A DNA stretch of 64,000 nucleotides from contig VJWN01000038.1 of NCBI GenBank assembly GCA_007644065.1, positions 1 to 64,000 of the forward strand, written 5' to 3'. Positions 1 through 11,549 of the stretch are shown one piece after another (position 1 is the first letter of the stretch; the number at the start of each line of letters is the position of its first letter). Position numbers and translations under genes: made by a program. Under the pieces are notes generated by a model. It worked only from the letters and a program-made list of their open reading frames with translations, was not told the origin of the DNA and searched no databases. This DNA comes from Margaritispora aquatica (lineage: Eukaryota > Ascomycota > Leotiomycetes > Helotiales > Discinellaceae).

Positions 1-114
1 AACCCTAACCCTAACCCTAACCCTAACCCTAACCCTAACCCTAACCCTAACCCTAACCCTAACCCTAACCCTAACCCTAACCCTAACCCTAACCCTAACC
101 CTAACCCTAACCCT
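1..114. repeat. telomere, (CCCTAA)19
   Basis: Nineteen uninterrupted AACCCT units occupy the start of the window. This is the C-rich strand of the TTAGGG telomere repeat found in most filamentous fungi, oriented as expected for a left chromosome end. Between 115 and 160 the sequence degrades into imperfect telomere-like pieces (CCCTATCC, ACCCTAACC) and then runs directly into HET-domain coding sequence, with no subtelomeric spacer between them. Confidence 0.98.
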
Positions 115-127
115 ATAGCTTATATAG

Positions 128-1513
128 ACAAAAATAAACCCTATCCAAACCCTAACCAGGCCGTGGTTCAAGCGGGTATGGGTAGTGCAAGAACTGCTAC
201 TTTCACTTTCGGGGACTGGAAGATCTACCAAAATTCAAGTAGGACCAGTGGAAGGAAACTGGCAGCACTTCGTCAATGGTCTCTTCGTCTTGAAATACAC
301 CTACAATGAGGTCCACTCGGATTTGAATTTAGATTCATGGTCAATACTTCTCACAGGCACATACAGCCACCGGGAGCCTCTATTAGACCTCTTAAATAAG
401 ACTCGATTATTCCAAGCAACAGATCCAAGAGATAAATTATTTGCTTTACTTGGGCTGGCCGAGGAGTTCAACTACGGCTTCCCTATCCCGATTGATCTCC
501 GTCCCAATTATTCAACAAACAAGACTGTAGCCCAGATATACCAAGATGTTGCTCGATATCTCATTGTCAACTCTCAAAGCCTTAGCGTTCTTGCATCTGT
601 GCAGCACCAAACGGAGGAAACAGCACTCTTCAATGATAATGGCATTCTGAGCTTGCCAAACGATAATTTTCCATCCTGGGTACCTCATTGGGAAGCTGAA
701 TATTCCACGCATTGTGCACCCATTGATTGCAATCTCTTTAATGCAGCGAATGGATTACCCCACCAGTCTTGTGGACCTATCTCGGAGGGCAGTCTAAGTG
801 TTCAGGGCCTACGAGCGGATATAGTCCAACACTGCTCAGAAATGCTGGAGAGTAGTAAGATGGGCTTGAGTCACATTCTCAGAGGGAAGGATCCGATATG
901 GCCAGTTTACCAACGTTTCGCCGAGATTGTCCAGGTTTATCCTACTGGCGAATCGTTTCATAAAGCATTCTATATGACTACTGTCTGTGGTCGGACAGTC
1001 TTTGACCTCTCGGCTTCCGATGAATCTTTGCATCATTACATGAATTATCTTCTCGTGAGTTTTCTCACACATAATGTTGAAGGCAATCTTTCGACTCTCT
1101 GGGCGGACAACTCCTGGCGCAAACACTGGCTCTATGAATTTTGTAATCAGATTAAAGGACCAGTACTGGGTGTACATGGCTGTCTAGACGACGCCACAAT
1201 GCAAGATCTTTCTGAGCTTATAGAGGATAATCTGGAGAGTATAGGGCCATACTCTACTTTGATGATACCAGTCTGTCAACAACGCAAGTTATTTGTAACG
1301 TCGCAAAAATACTTAGGGTTGGGACCAGCATCGATGTAAAAAGGTGATCTTATCTGTGTCTTCTTTGGCGGAAGAGTCCCGTTTGCCATCCGGCCAAGAC
1401 AAGAGGCAGGCCAGTACGAACTAGTTGGAGAATGTTATATCCACGGTCTAATGCAAGGAGAAGTATTCAAAGAGCGAAAAAAATTTGTAGCTGAATGGTT
1501 TGATATATCTTAA
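128..1513 (+). pseudogene. HET-domain gene, beheaded by the telomere
   Basis: This is the remnant of a heterokaryon-incompatibility (HET) domain gene. The frame is open from 128; the recognisable protein begins at 158-193 with RPWFKRVWVVQE, the hallmark end of the HET domain, followed by ATDPRDKLFALLGL (about 390-450), typical of the region after the domain. Everything N-terminal is missing because telomere repeats begin there; the only in-frame start nearby is a GTG inside the conserved motif, so this is not a true start. The frame stops at TAA 1337-1339, yet the same frame continues past it with the usual HET C-terminal block (GDLICVFFGGRVPF, then YELVGECYIHGLM) to TAA 1511-1513. The early stop fits a CAA codon changed to TAA. 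HET proteins act in non-self recognition and cell death; this copy is presumably dead. Confidence 0.88.
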
Positions 1514-2112
1514 CTTTTTAAGACTTTAGTATTTAAATATATTTAAAATACTAACGTGGTTATATACCGAGTCACGTACTTTCTTTTATATTCTAAATAT
1601 AAAAACGGATTAGACTTAGAAACTACTAGGCTTATTTAGGTAAAGTTAACGTTTTATAAATATATTTAAATATAAAATAAACTATATCTTTAAATTCTTT
1701 TTTAAAAAAAACTTAAAATATATTTATTATATATTTATTTATTAATTATAAAACTTAATATATTAATAGTATAATGTAGAATTTTATTTATAATAGAACT
1801 TATATTATTTTTTAATTTTCGAATCTTTATATAAAATAATCGTCCTTTAGTATTATCGATTTTTTTTACTATATTAACGATATTTATAATTAAAATAATA
1901 TTTATATTACTAGTTTATTAATCTATTTTAAAATAATATATTATCTATTATTATTTAATTTTTAATCTTTAAACTCTTCGATAATAGATTCTTTATTTTA
2001 AGTATAAAAAATAGATTAGACTTAAAAACCACTAGGCTTATCTACTTAAAATTAGGGTTTTATAAATTTATTTAAACTTAAAATAAATTAAATCATTATA
2101 TATAGCGGCGGG
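1514..2112. repeat. AT-rich, RIP-like block with a diverged direct repeat
   Basis: This is very AT-rich sequence with no gene. It contains two related copies of about 100 bp in the same orientation, 1581-1685 and 1989-2091, sharing pieces such as GATTAGACTTA and ACTAGGCTTAT. The differences look largely like C/T and G/A changes. The composition and the damaged neighbours suggest repeat-induced point mutation of a duplicated element; I cannot name the element. Confidence 0.6.
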
Positions 2113-2269
2113 TTAGGTACTTATCGTTAGTATAGGTTTAGCGTATCGCAAAGGAACTTGAAAAGAGATAATGATAAGTAGGTTATAGGTATAGCAAGTG
2201 CGAGAATGCAGGATAATGCGGGACAGCATAAGCGATCGCTGAGATCCAGCTCCGGCAATTCTAATCTCG

Positions 2270-3645
2270 TCAGCTTCCGATTGCGGCTTGAGGATAACCA
2301 AGCAGTACTGTAGTGTAAGCCAACAGGATAGCTGCAGTAGCAAGTGAAAAGAAATTAGCAACACCTGTTACACATCCTAGCAAAGTGGTCTGTAATACGG
2401 TAAAGCCAAAAGATTTGATGATAAGCGAGTATTGATTTGTCAAACCATTGACAAGTTCTTGGGACCAAGCGTGAAAGAAAAAGAGCCATGTCTTAGGATC
2501 TTTGAGAGCTTCAACGAATCTGAGAGTCGTTAGTTTGCCGACGAAAAATTTGGGGAGCGTCAAAATGCAAGCCTAAGACGTACTGGTGTTTCTTGAAGCG
2601 TTTCTGCTCAATGCCTGAATGATTACTCTTGATCCTAAGAATTGCTTGGCCACGTTCAATTGGACTGGGAAAGTGAGCTGTGATCGGACTGTCTGGGAAG
2701 TAAAAGAAGATTGTAGCTGCCAACACCATGTTGATAGAACCATTGATAACTTGTTCGATTAGCAAAATAGACATACAGCTTAGCATTAGGCCGATACTTA
2801 CTCATAAACCACTTCCAAGTCGGCAACCCAGTATCAATATGCAGCACACCATACGACAACAACCCTGAAGTAACAGGTGCAGCATTGCCGATCGACCACA
2901 TAATTGGCATCAACACAGCTTGCTCGTTATACGTGAAGAATATTGAGAGGATTAGCAGGAAGGAGGGCACAATGCAGGCTTGCGCGCAGCCAAGCAAGAA
3001 CCGCACAACGAACAGACCCGCGAAATTTGAACAGGCTACATGAAGATAGATGAGTCCAGCCCTAGAGGTGTCAGACAATGGATTTAGATAGTGGCGACGG
3101 GAGGAATTACCAGACCACAAGATTCAGGACAAGCCATTTTGCAACTGGGAAACGCTGGATTGCCCAGTTCTGAGGCCATTCGGCAAGCAGATAATCGAGA
3201 TAGAAAATGCTCTGTAGATCGTGAGGCAAATTCTCTTCTAAGCCTGGTTGAAACCTACTGAAAGCCAATTGTACTCATTTGTATTTAGATGAGTGTCCTT
3301 CAAAATGCCGAGAATCGATGAACTTCCGAGCTGATCTGCTATCAGTATTTAAAACGCTGTAGACTTACATTAACTCACTGTTTGCTTGTCCACATACATT
3401 ACATGGTAACCGACACAGAGAAATGACAGAATCCACTTGATGCATTTGTTGCGGATCCTGAGAGCTTCCTCTGGTGTTGGGTTATCAATTTGACCGATCT
3501 GGGCGAAGAGCTTATAGGACTCATCGGCATACTGAGAGGAAACTTTCGGAATTTGTGCCACTTTGACTTTGGAAGTTTCTTTTGATGGCTGTTCGCCACT
3601 GTTTGAAGCTTCTCGCGTTTTTTTCGAGTAGTGAAGACATCGCAA
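2270..3645 (-). pseudogene. Dal5-type MFS permease, 3' truncated
   Basis: This is an anion:cation symporter-type (Dal5/allantoate permease family) major facilitator gene. Six exons join in frame: 3379-3645, 3259-3330, 3211-3111 (read downwards), 3061-2802, 2749-2584 and 2519-2270. Exon 1 carries the family N-terminus (EEALRIRNKCIKWILSFLC...VDKQT), exon 2 LGSSSILGILKDTHL, exon 3 IFYLDYLLAEWPQN, and exon 4 FVVRFLLGCAQACIVPSF. Exon 6 carries the middle-loop and TM7-8 region (LKDPKTWLFFFHAW, GFTVLQTTLLG). After about 2300 the similarity ends; the frame stops at 2270 and AT-rich sequence follows. Roughly the last four helices and the C-terminal tail are missing. It diverges from the monooxygenase at 4255 across about 600 bp. 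The introns look functional, so the loss is probably by breakage at the 3' side. Confidence 0.75.
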
Positions 3646-4254
3646 GTGTTGAACAAAACTTTAATATTAGATTTTAAAGATCGGTGAGTTCTGTAGCTAG
3701 ACGGGGGGCATACCACAGGCCTTTATTGTTACTCCGCTGAAGTTCCGATCTTTCCATTTCAGATAACATCTCCTTCATTCGTACCCAACCAGCATCAGTA
3801 ATGTTTTATTTGGAGGGGAAATTTGTTTGTCTAGATATCAAAGTGGGAAGAACCATGGTCCACCTTCAAGCAATAAACCAAAACTGCCCCATATCCAAGA
3901 GAAGACGGCCCGTTCTCTTGAGGTGATACCGGAGTTCAGCCCTAAAGCTTTTCTTCCTGAACGACATATGAGCTTGAAAGAGTGGGCTGGTGATCATGTG
4001 ATATGCTGGTGTCGTGCTTTATCTTGCCGACGACGCCATTTTCTTCCCTACATTTTGCATGAAAGTAATTCTGGTCCCATTCTATCGGGATTTGGGTCCT
4101 ATCTTACTAGGGTATTTTCACCCTTTATAATGCTGATGGAACATGAAGTGGGATGTTGTGTGAAGTCTTGATGATGCAATGGCTTACCGCCAGAGATTTG
4201 AACTCGGAGAGCACTTAATTCCTCGAGAGCAAATAGTTCAAAAACACAAACTCA
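3646..4254. other. divergent intergenic region
   Basis: This is the shared upstream region of the truncated permease (minus) and the FAD monooxygenase (plus). An open frame at 3827-4171 lacks an ATG and resembles nothing I know. I see no clear regulatory motif. Confidence 0.5.
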
Positions 4255-5644
4255 ATGGAAAACACACAGAAACTTCGTGTTGCAATAGCCGGAGCCGGAG
4301 TAGCAGGACTCACGGCTGCTATTGCACTTCGACAGCATCCTCTCATTGAAGTCCAACTTTATGAACGTGCTTCGCAGCTAAAAGAAATCGGAGCCAGTAT
4401 CGCCTTGGGCCCCAATGGACTTCGAACATTAGAGCGACTCGGGCTAGACAATGCTATCAGCGACGAAGTTGGTTTTCGAGGACCGTCGGACTTTCCCATG
4501 ATCTACCGACACTGGAAGACCGACGAAGTTATTGGTCATGATGAGCATCTGAATGTGACGGAGCATCTTCATCAGACATCAAGATATCACCGCGCGCACT
4601 TGCACCAAGCCTTACTTGAGCACGTTCCAAGCGATATTATCAATTTAGGGAAGAAGTTGGTCGCAGCGGAGGTGAGTGGTGAAAATGTGGTCCTAAAATT
4701 CAAGGATGGGACGACGGCGACTGCAGACGTTTTGCTTGGGGCTGATGGACTTCGCTCAGTATGTTTCTGTGAAAATCCTCGAGATGCCTACTAATAATTA
4801 TAGGGTGTGCGTACAGCTTTAGCACCGGATTTCAAACTAAGGTGGAGTGGCCTGACAGCTTTCCGAGGGATATTTGATACGTCTCTTACTGAGGGAATCA
4901 ATCTTCCCAAAGACTCAGGGCATTGGTGGGGACCAGACACGACATTCTTCGCATCGAAACTTGGTAAAAATGCATTTGCTGTTGTCGGTCAAGTGTATAA
5001 GGATCCTGATCTGGAGGAGCCAAACGTGGAGTGGGATGATAAAGCGAGTATCAAAGAGTTCCGAGAAATCTATGCAGTAAGTAGCAATGAACTATAATTC
5101 TTGGCGGCAAAGTACTAACTTGCGACAGGATTGGCATCCCACTGTCAAGGCACTCGTTGACATCACGCCTAAAGTGCGGTATTTCCCCAACTACACTTGC
5201 ACCAAATCCTTGTTAACTTGGAACTTTGGAAATCGTGCGACCCTCATTGGTGATGCAGCACATGCCCACGGGGGAGCATATGCAACTGGTGGCTCGCTCG
5301 CCATCGATGATGCATATGCTTTCTACTTGGCCTTGACATCTGTATTCCCTGTAGATTCGACTACAAAGCCATCAATCCAAGACATCGGTCGAGCAATCGA
5401 TTTGTATGAAGCGACCAGAAAGCCACATGCTGACCGCTTACTTGAGCAAGTGAGAGAGTTGAATATAAGTCGTGCGAAGCGAGTTGGGAAGCCCGACACA
5501 GATGAAGAGCTGAGAGCAAGAGCGGCAAAGGGACAAGACACGAGGTGGCTTCACGAACATGACGTTATTGCCACATTTGAGAGGATATTAACGGAAAATC
5601 CGACGCCTGTGGGTAGTAGGAAAAGCTGGTTCGCATCATTCTAG
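4255..5644 (+). CDS. FAD-dependent monooxygenase, salicylate-hydroxylase-like
   Basis: Class A flavoprotein monooxygenase, 430 aa in three exons: 4255-4758, 4804-5076 and 5129-5644. Introns start GTATGT and GTAAGT; the second has a perfect TACTAAC branch site at 5113-5119. Family motifs in order: the FAD-binding GxGxxG near the N-terminus (GAGVAGLTAA), the GADGLRS motif that ends exon 1, and the GDAAHAHGG motif in exon 3 that binds the FAD ribityl chain. Length is typical. Such enzymes hydroxylate aromatic acids with NAD(P)H and oxygen; the substrate cannot be read from sequence. It lies beside a broken Dal5-type permease, the transporter class often paired with such catabolic enzymes. It appears intact despite the decayed neighbourhood. 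Confidence 0.88.
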
Positions 5645-7060
5645 GATAAGATTGTAGGCTTCAAGGGCTTGTACTAGTTCCAAGAATTGGATGAACTCTG
5701 GTCAAAGATGTCCACCAACAAATATCTTCCGTATAATCCAGATCCAGATATGCCATTGAGATACTGTAATACCAAACCTGAAACCAAAATTCGCGAGTAC
5801 CGGAAGTATAGGGGGAAAAAAAAGATACACGGAAGTAAACCCGAATCTAAGGCAATCAAAAAGGCATGCTACAAAGAAACCATGACAACATAAGATTTAG
5901 ATTTCTTCTGAGGATTTCAGATTGACCATGAAGCTAGGCACACGGAATATGACCCACGAAATGTGAGCATCAAGAATTGCAAATGTAATTTCAACGTCCT
6001 ATGGTGGACACTTGCCCAAAGCTCGAACGGAAATCTTGCCTTATGTTAAAGGTAACTAAGTGAGAGAGATTATGTGAGCTACGGTACTGAAGTACAGTCT
6101 GAATCTTCTGGTGCCAATGCCAGTATTGTGAGCCTCCTGCTTATACCTAGGACATATCGAAAGTATAAAGTGCCTTCTTATATCTCAATCTTATAAACGT
6201 TTTCATCGAAACATCATCTGTTGATGGTGGATGTTCCATCGGAGCCTTCTCCTTTTCCGAACACGTTTCGTTTCAGCTTCGAAAGCCGTGATGCAAGGTC
6301 TCGGTTGAAATCTGACAACTATCACAGTCATCCAATTAAAGACTTGATAACCATCATGATCCACTATTTTCTATTTGGACATCAGATCCCCCTCTATTTT
6401 TCTCCACAGGCTGCATTCAACCAGGGAGCAGTGGCTGTGCCATCCTGGGAGAATCCTGATCCAATACGAGCCTAACAAGCATCCTGTAAATTGCGATGTA
6501 CTCTGTACGAGCCCCCAAATAGCCTCCCGTCACTTCCCATTGGACATTTCGGATTTAAAGATTATCACAAACAGAACAGACGCTAAAAGAGGATGAAGGT
6601 GTTCTCTCCGAGCAGAGAGTTGTGAAAGATCATTCACAGGGGTTCACAAGGCAGAAGCCACCAGGCGGGTGCTCACTAAACCCACCCGCCCGTCGGGCTA
6701 ACTACTGAACGACTCCCACAGAATTATTGAGGATTGAATGTGACGCTGATGTGAGGTTCAGGGTGGTTTTTTCCCATCTTTCTCCTTGCCTTGCCTTGTT
6801 GGGTCGTGTTGTCACACCAGTCACACCACGAGTGTTTGTGTGCGTCGAAGCTGGAGGTCGAATATAACAGTCAGCCTGCTCCCCCAAAGATTGGTCGGTC
6901 CCTTTTTTGTTCTAATGTCACACAACTCTATGTTCTAAAACAACTCGCACTCATATCTGAGCATCAATGTCGACGAGGCCGTGGAGTTACCATTTGATGA
7001 AGTCGTGATATCTGGGGTTACATTCTCGTTATACTTGCGATTTCATACCTCTTCATCATC
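5645..7060. other. intergenic, no gene seen
   Basis: Short open frames here (for example 5687-5893 and 6221-6475) either lack an ATG or show no family resemblance. The stretch probably holds the 3' end of the monooxygenase transcript and the promoter of the GT32 gene. Confidence 0.45.
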
Positions 7061-8131
7061 ATGTTGGTTTCCTCGCGGCTCTCAAACATGAAGGTCTTCA
7101 CTTCTCTTATCCTTGCTGGATTGACCCTCGTTCTATTACTCAACTTCTATTTCTTCAACTTCGGTCCCAGCAGTAGCATCTTCGACCCATTCCAAGAAGC
7201 TACCTCCTGCGACCATGATGCGAAATCAGGCTTTACCTCCGCACCAATCATGACAGTCACAATGTCTCTTCTCCCACCACCAGCTGAAGCTCCGACACCG
7301 ACCACAACCACGGTCTACATCTCTGCGCCTTCTTCAACGAGCATACCACAGAAAATCTGGTACAAGCTAGGACCAAAGGGTTTGACGACAGATTCAAAGG
7401 CATGGATTGACACATGCTTGAAGAAAAATCCAGCTTGGCGCCATGAATTCTTCACAGATACCACAGGAGATTATTACGTGCAAGATTCGTATGCACATCG
7501 TCCTGACATAGTGGAAATATATATGGCTCTCACCATACCAATTTTGAAGGCGGACTTCCTACGATATCTGATTCTGTACGCCGAAGGAGGAATGTGGAGC
7601 GATTTGGACGTATCCTGCGGAAATACAAAGACGATCCATGAATGGATTCCAGAAAAACACAGAAAAGATACAAACATGGTGGTTGGATTGGAGTTTGACT
7701 GGGCATGGGAAAACGACAACTTCTTGCACTCACAATTCGCAAGTTGGACTATTCTTGCGAAACCTGGATCACCACACATGAACTTGGTCATCGAGGACAT
7801 CATTACCGGTATTCGAAAGAAAGCGGAAGAGCACAAAGTCGAGATCAAGAAACTGACATACGAGATGGTGGGAGAAATTGTGGATATCACTGGTCCAAAA
7901 CGAATGACTCGAAGCATTGTTGCAAGCCTGGAAAAGATGCTGGACAAGACAATAGATGACAGGGACATTTCTGGATTGAAAGAGCCTAAACTGATCGGTG
8001 ATGTGCTAATTCTGCCTGGTAACTCGTTCGGAGCGAGTCAAAATGGTTATCCCAAGGACGAAGGACCAAAACTGGTGGAGCATCATTATGCAGGGACGTG
8101 GAAGAACGATCACGGAGGTGAAGTTGCTTGA
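7061..8131 (+). CDS. GT32-family glycosyltransferase (Och1/Sur1-like), membrane anchored
   Basis: Intronless, 356 aa type II membrane protein. A short cytoplasmic N-terminus is followed by one signal anchor (TSLILAGLTLVLLLNFYFF, about residues 13-33) and a Thr/Pro-rich stem (about 70-100). The catalytic domain begins at IPQKIWYKLG. The GT32 DxD motif sits in EGGMWSDLDVSCG, where the aspartates bind the metal of the sugar nucleotide; the LKADFLRYLILY segment before it is typical of the family. A second in-frame ATG at 7088 is a possible start. Members of GT32 add mannose to N-glycans or inositolphosphoceramide in the Golgi; which one this does cannot be told. Confidence 0.85.
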   Translation: MLVSSRLSNMKVFTSLILAGLTLVLLLNFYFFNFGPSSSIFDPFQEATSCDHDAKSGFTSAPIMTVTMSLLPPPAEAPTPTTTTVYISAPSSTSIPQKIWYKLGPKGLTTDSKAWIDTCLKKNPAWRHEFFTDTTGDYYVQDSYAHRPDIVEIYMALTIPILKADFLRYLILYAEGGMWSDLDVSCGNTKTIHEWIPEKHRKDTNMVVGLEFDWAWENDNFLHSQFASWTILAKPGSPHMNLVIEDIITGIRKKAEEHKVEIKKLTYEMVGEIVDITGPKRMTRSIVASLEKMLDKTIDDRDISGLKEPKLIGDVLILPGNSFGASQNGYPKDEGPKLVEHHYAGTWKNDHGGEVA

Positions 8132-8975
8132 GAAGGTGGTAATACCACAAGACGAGCTATGGTAACGGCTAGGCAAATTACGGTTGAATGACTTTCTATG
8201 CATAACGAGAACGGACAAGAAGGTCCGGATAAATTCTAGCAAGATCTGACTGGTCAAACGAGCTTCGGTACTACAACAAAACTTCTCTGGTACCGAGTAA
8301 GGGGTTGCATCGATGCGATGTGAAAATTTGACACATTTGCAAATGACTGGGCAAGAAAGATTTCAGCAAAAAGCGCAGGCTCACGGGGATACCGTGGAAG
8401 ATGAAGCAGAAGCATCAACAACCACAGCAAGATAGTTAGAGAGAAAACCCGTACATTATACGCATCATACTCGTTGTGATGACTGACACGACGCCAGTTT
8501 CGTGTTTACATTTAGTAGCTTTTGTATAGGAAATGTACATACCTGCCTACCGATTACCGAGTGACAAGAAGATTGTCTCACTAAGAGTTCATTGAAGTTA
8601 GCAATATCTCCAGGTTACGAATTGACAGACAAGATGAACACCCATTAACTGATTGTGCTATATCTCTTGCACAGGTCCACAATCCCACAGAAGCTCAACG
8701 TCCATTCCACATAAGGCACACACACTAACTAAAAGGTGTGGTCTTGAAAGACTTCAATTTGCAACTTCTAAATATATTTGTGAAGTAAACACTTGAAAAG
8801 CATCAACGCTTTCGAAGAGAGGTTAAAATAAGGTTGGAAACACCATAGCCAAACTGAGTCGAGGACAGGTGGGGCAGTCGGTCACATGATGTGAATGATC
8901 CCTGCAAAGAAAAATTCCCAGAACAACATTTTTGATGCTGCAACGAAAAACACAAAACGGTCACAGTTCTGATCA
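8132..8975. other. intergenic, no gene seen
   Basis: This region lies between the GT32 gene and mak11. No open frame with family resemblance and no RNA gene seen; it presumably holds the 3' UTR of the former and the promoter of the latter. Confidence 0.5.
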
Positions 8976-10433
8976 ATGGCAAAAAGAAAGAGAAATGTGG
9001 CCGCAGAGCCTACCACTGCAACAACGCCGACTCCAAGCAAGAAATTGAAACCAGCACCGACCTTCGATCCCGCATCCCCCGTCACCATTCAGATAATTGC
9101 GGGCTCTTACGATCGAGTCCTCCATGGTCTTACAGCTACCATCTCACCAAAGAACGACGTTCAATTCGCAGACACATTCCTTTTCGATGCTCATACCTCC
9201 GCCATAAGAACTCTCGCCCTCTCTCCGCCGTCCGCTCCAGTCCCAAAGCAAACACAAAAGATTATCCTTGCAACAGGTAGCACTGATGAACGGATAAACC
9301 TCTTCCATATCTCTGCTCACGCACCTTCGAAGATCACTCTACCTGTCATACCTTCCATCACGAAAAGACCAGTTGTGGAGAATGCGCAGAATCGCCAATT
9401 GGGCTCACTGTTGCACCATGCAAGCTCGATCACCGCCCTGTACTTCCCAAATCGGAGCAAGTTGCTCAGCTCAGCGGAGGATAACACAATTGCTGTCACG
9501 AGAACGAGAGACTGGAGCTTGATATCTACAATCAAAACGCCAATCCCGAACCAGATTGGGAGGCCGAGTGGAGATACAGCACCTTTGGGCGGCGCCCCGA
9601 GCGGAGTCAATGATTTTGCAGTGCATCCCAGCATGAAGCTGATGATCACAGTTGGAAAGGGTGAGAAGTCAATGCGGTTGTGGAATTTGATAACTGGAAA
9701 GAAGGCTGGAGTCTTGAATTTTGACAGACGGATGCTGGCGGAAGTTGGAGAAACAAGGTATACTGCTGGCGAGGGAAGGAAGGTCAGCTGGGGAGCCACA
9801 GACGCAGGAGATGAGTTCTGTGTTGGGTTTGAAAGGGGAGCCTTGGTGTTCGGGATGGATAGCAAGCCAAGATGCAAAGCAGTTCCGGAGCCAAGGACGA
9901 AGATACATCAGATGACGTATGTTCAGCTTGAGGATGAGGATGATACTCATGTACTAGCCATGGCGACAGAAGATGGTCGTGTACTATTCTACTCGACCAG
10001 GACGTCTGATTTGATCGCCGGAGAGGCTGTGGAAGGCAAGGAGACACCACTTCCAGCAGCTAAACTACTTGCGCAAGTTGGTGGAAAGGGAGCCAAAATG
10101 GGAGACAAAGCCGGCAAAGCACCTCTGACCGTCAGGATCAAGGACTTCAAGTGCTTGAGCGTTGGGGAAGGAAAGTTGAAATACTTCATTCTGTCAACTG
10201 CTTGCAGTGATGGCAATGTTCGAGTATGGAAGCTTTTGAAAGAGGATTTGGTGTCAAGCGGTAAGGATGTCAAGCAAGTGGGAGAATTACTTGGTATGTG
10301 CGAGACTGGAAATAGGATCACCTGCTTGGAGGCATTTGTCATGTTGCCAAAGATGGAGGGGGAAGTTGAGGAAGCTATTGAGGACTTTCAGGGCTTCGAT
10401 AAGGAAGTGGGAAGTGATTCTGATAGTGATTAA
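8976..10433 (+). CDS. mak11: WD40 ribosome-biogenesis protein Mak11 (PAK1IP1 homolog)
   Basis: Intronless, 485 aa. A basic N-terminus (MAKRKRN...KKLKPAP) looks like a nuclear/nucleolar signal. It is followed by Mak11-type WD repeats: the opening IIAGSYDRVLHG; DAHTSAIRTLAL with ATGSTDERINLF; HHASSITALYFP with LLSSAEDNTI; VNDFAVHPSMKLMITVGKGEKSMRLWNL; and a later CSDGNVRVWKL. The tail is acidic and ends in DSDSD. Mak11 acts in maturation of the 60S ribosomal subunit and in yeast is needed for M1 killer-virus maintenance. It is somewhat longer than the yeast protein, with low-complexity inserts between blades. The assignment rests on repeat order and the opening motif. Confidence 0.82.
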   Translation: MAKRKRNVAAEPTTATTPTPSKKLKPAPTFDPASPVTIQIIAGSYDRVLHGLTATISPKNDVQFADTFLFDAHTSAIRTLALSPPSAPVPKQTQKIILATGSTDERINLFHISAHAPSKITLPVIPSITKRPVVENAQNRQLGSLLHHASSITALYFPNRSKLLSSAEDNTIAVTRTRDWSLISTIKTPIPNQIGRPSGDTAPLGGAPSGVNDFAVHPSMKLMITVGKGEKSMRLWNLITGKKAGVLNFDRRMLAEVGETRYTAGEGRKVSWGATDAGDEFCVGFERGALVFGMDSKPRCKAVPEPRTKIHQMTYVQLEDEDDTHVLAMATEDGRVLFYSTRTSDLIAGEAVEGKETPLPAAKLLAQVGGKGAKMGDKAGKAPLTVRIKDFKCLSVGEGKLKYFILSTACSDGNVRVWKLLKEDLVSSGKDVKQVGELLGMCETGNRITCLEAFVMLPKMEGEVEEAIEDFQGFDKEVGSDSDSD

Positions 10434-11549
10434 TGATACCCAGAGCATCACCAGAAGGCTCGCGAATAACTTTATTGTCCCCATATGATTTCATTGTGTA
10501 TGCCGCATCAGCATAGGTGTACTCACTGTCTTGCCTGTCGTCCACATGCCTTGTCGATCTCCATCCTCGTCATCTCTCAATCTATTTCTTAGCCTAATTC
10601 CCAACCAGCCATATCTGCTTCTTTGACATCTACATCAAAAATGCTGTTTTGATTCCAATCGCACAACTTTCAATCCAAAGATGGTAGTCACACACCTTAT
10701 ACATAGCTCTGTTCAATACCGCAGGTTATAGTCTAGAGATTCTTCTAGAACTATAGAAAAAGTAACCTCTATATTATAGATCGTAATTTTAAGTCTAAAA
10801 AGTATAGGTATTTAACTAACTCGTATCTCGAAGTTCTTGACGTAGAGATAGTACTAGCTTTCGACGAAATAGAGCCTAGTTGCCAGTTAGAGGTCACGTG
10901 CTTTTATGCATGATCGTCGGTTATTCTGATTCTCTTTGTAATCTTACTACATTCCTTATAATATAAGAGCATTCCTTATAAAGTGCTGATCCATCTGTAT
11001 ATATATAGAGCTATCCACTGCGGTAGATGCTCTTCAGACTCTTCAATCCTATCTATTTCACCTACTGCTTCCTCACGTGATTCATCCCCTATCATCCATC
11101 ACTAGTTACGTGTTTATATAAGATAATACACCTATATACTATACGTATAAAGTCCGCGAATAGTTTCGTATTAGGGGTATTTCTTGCCTTCTAAACTAGC
11201 CTACGTACTCGCTAGACCTTAATCCTATTAAGTACGTTTAGTAGTACTTTAAAATATAGGTCTACGAGATATTTCCTAAAGTTATAGTCGAAAAAAGCGA
11301 GTTAGAAGCCGTAAAAGCGAGGTTAGAGAGCTATTTCTAGGCTATGTAGGATATACTAGATTAGTTATTTTTCGACAATTTATATAAGAGTATATATAGT
11401 AGAATAGAGGCCTATATCGCGGCGAATAGATAGTATACAAAATATAGAAAGTCTATAACGTTATAGTATATTTAGTTTTATATATATTATATAAAATAAT
11501 TAGGGCTTTTAAATAGTGTAGTGGTTGAGAGCCGGCTGGTCATCTGACC

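Noticed and set aside
185..187. GTG as the start codon of the HET protein
   Set aside because: It lies inside the conserved RVWVVQE motif and is not an ATG; the open frame simply continues upstream to the telomere.
3827..4171. 114-codon open frame as a gene
   Set aside because: It begins at TTG, has no family resemblance and lies in the divergent promoter region.
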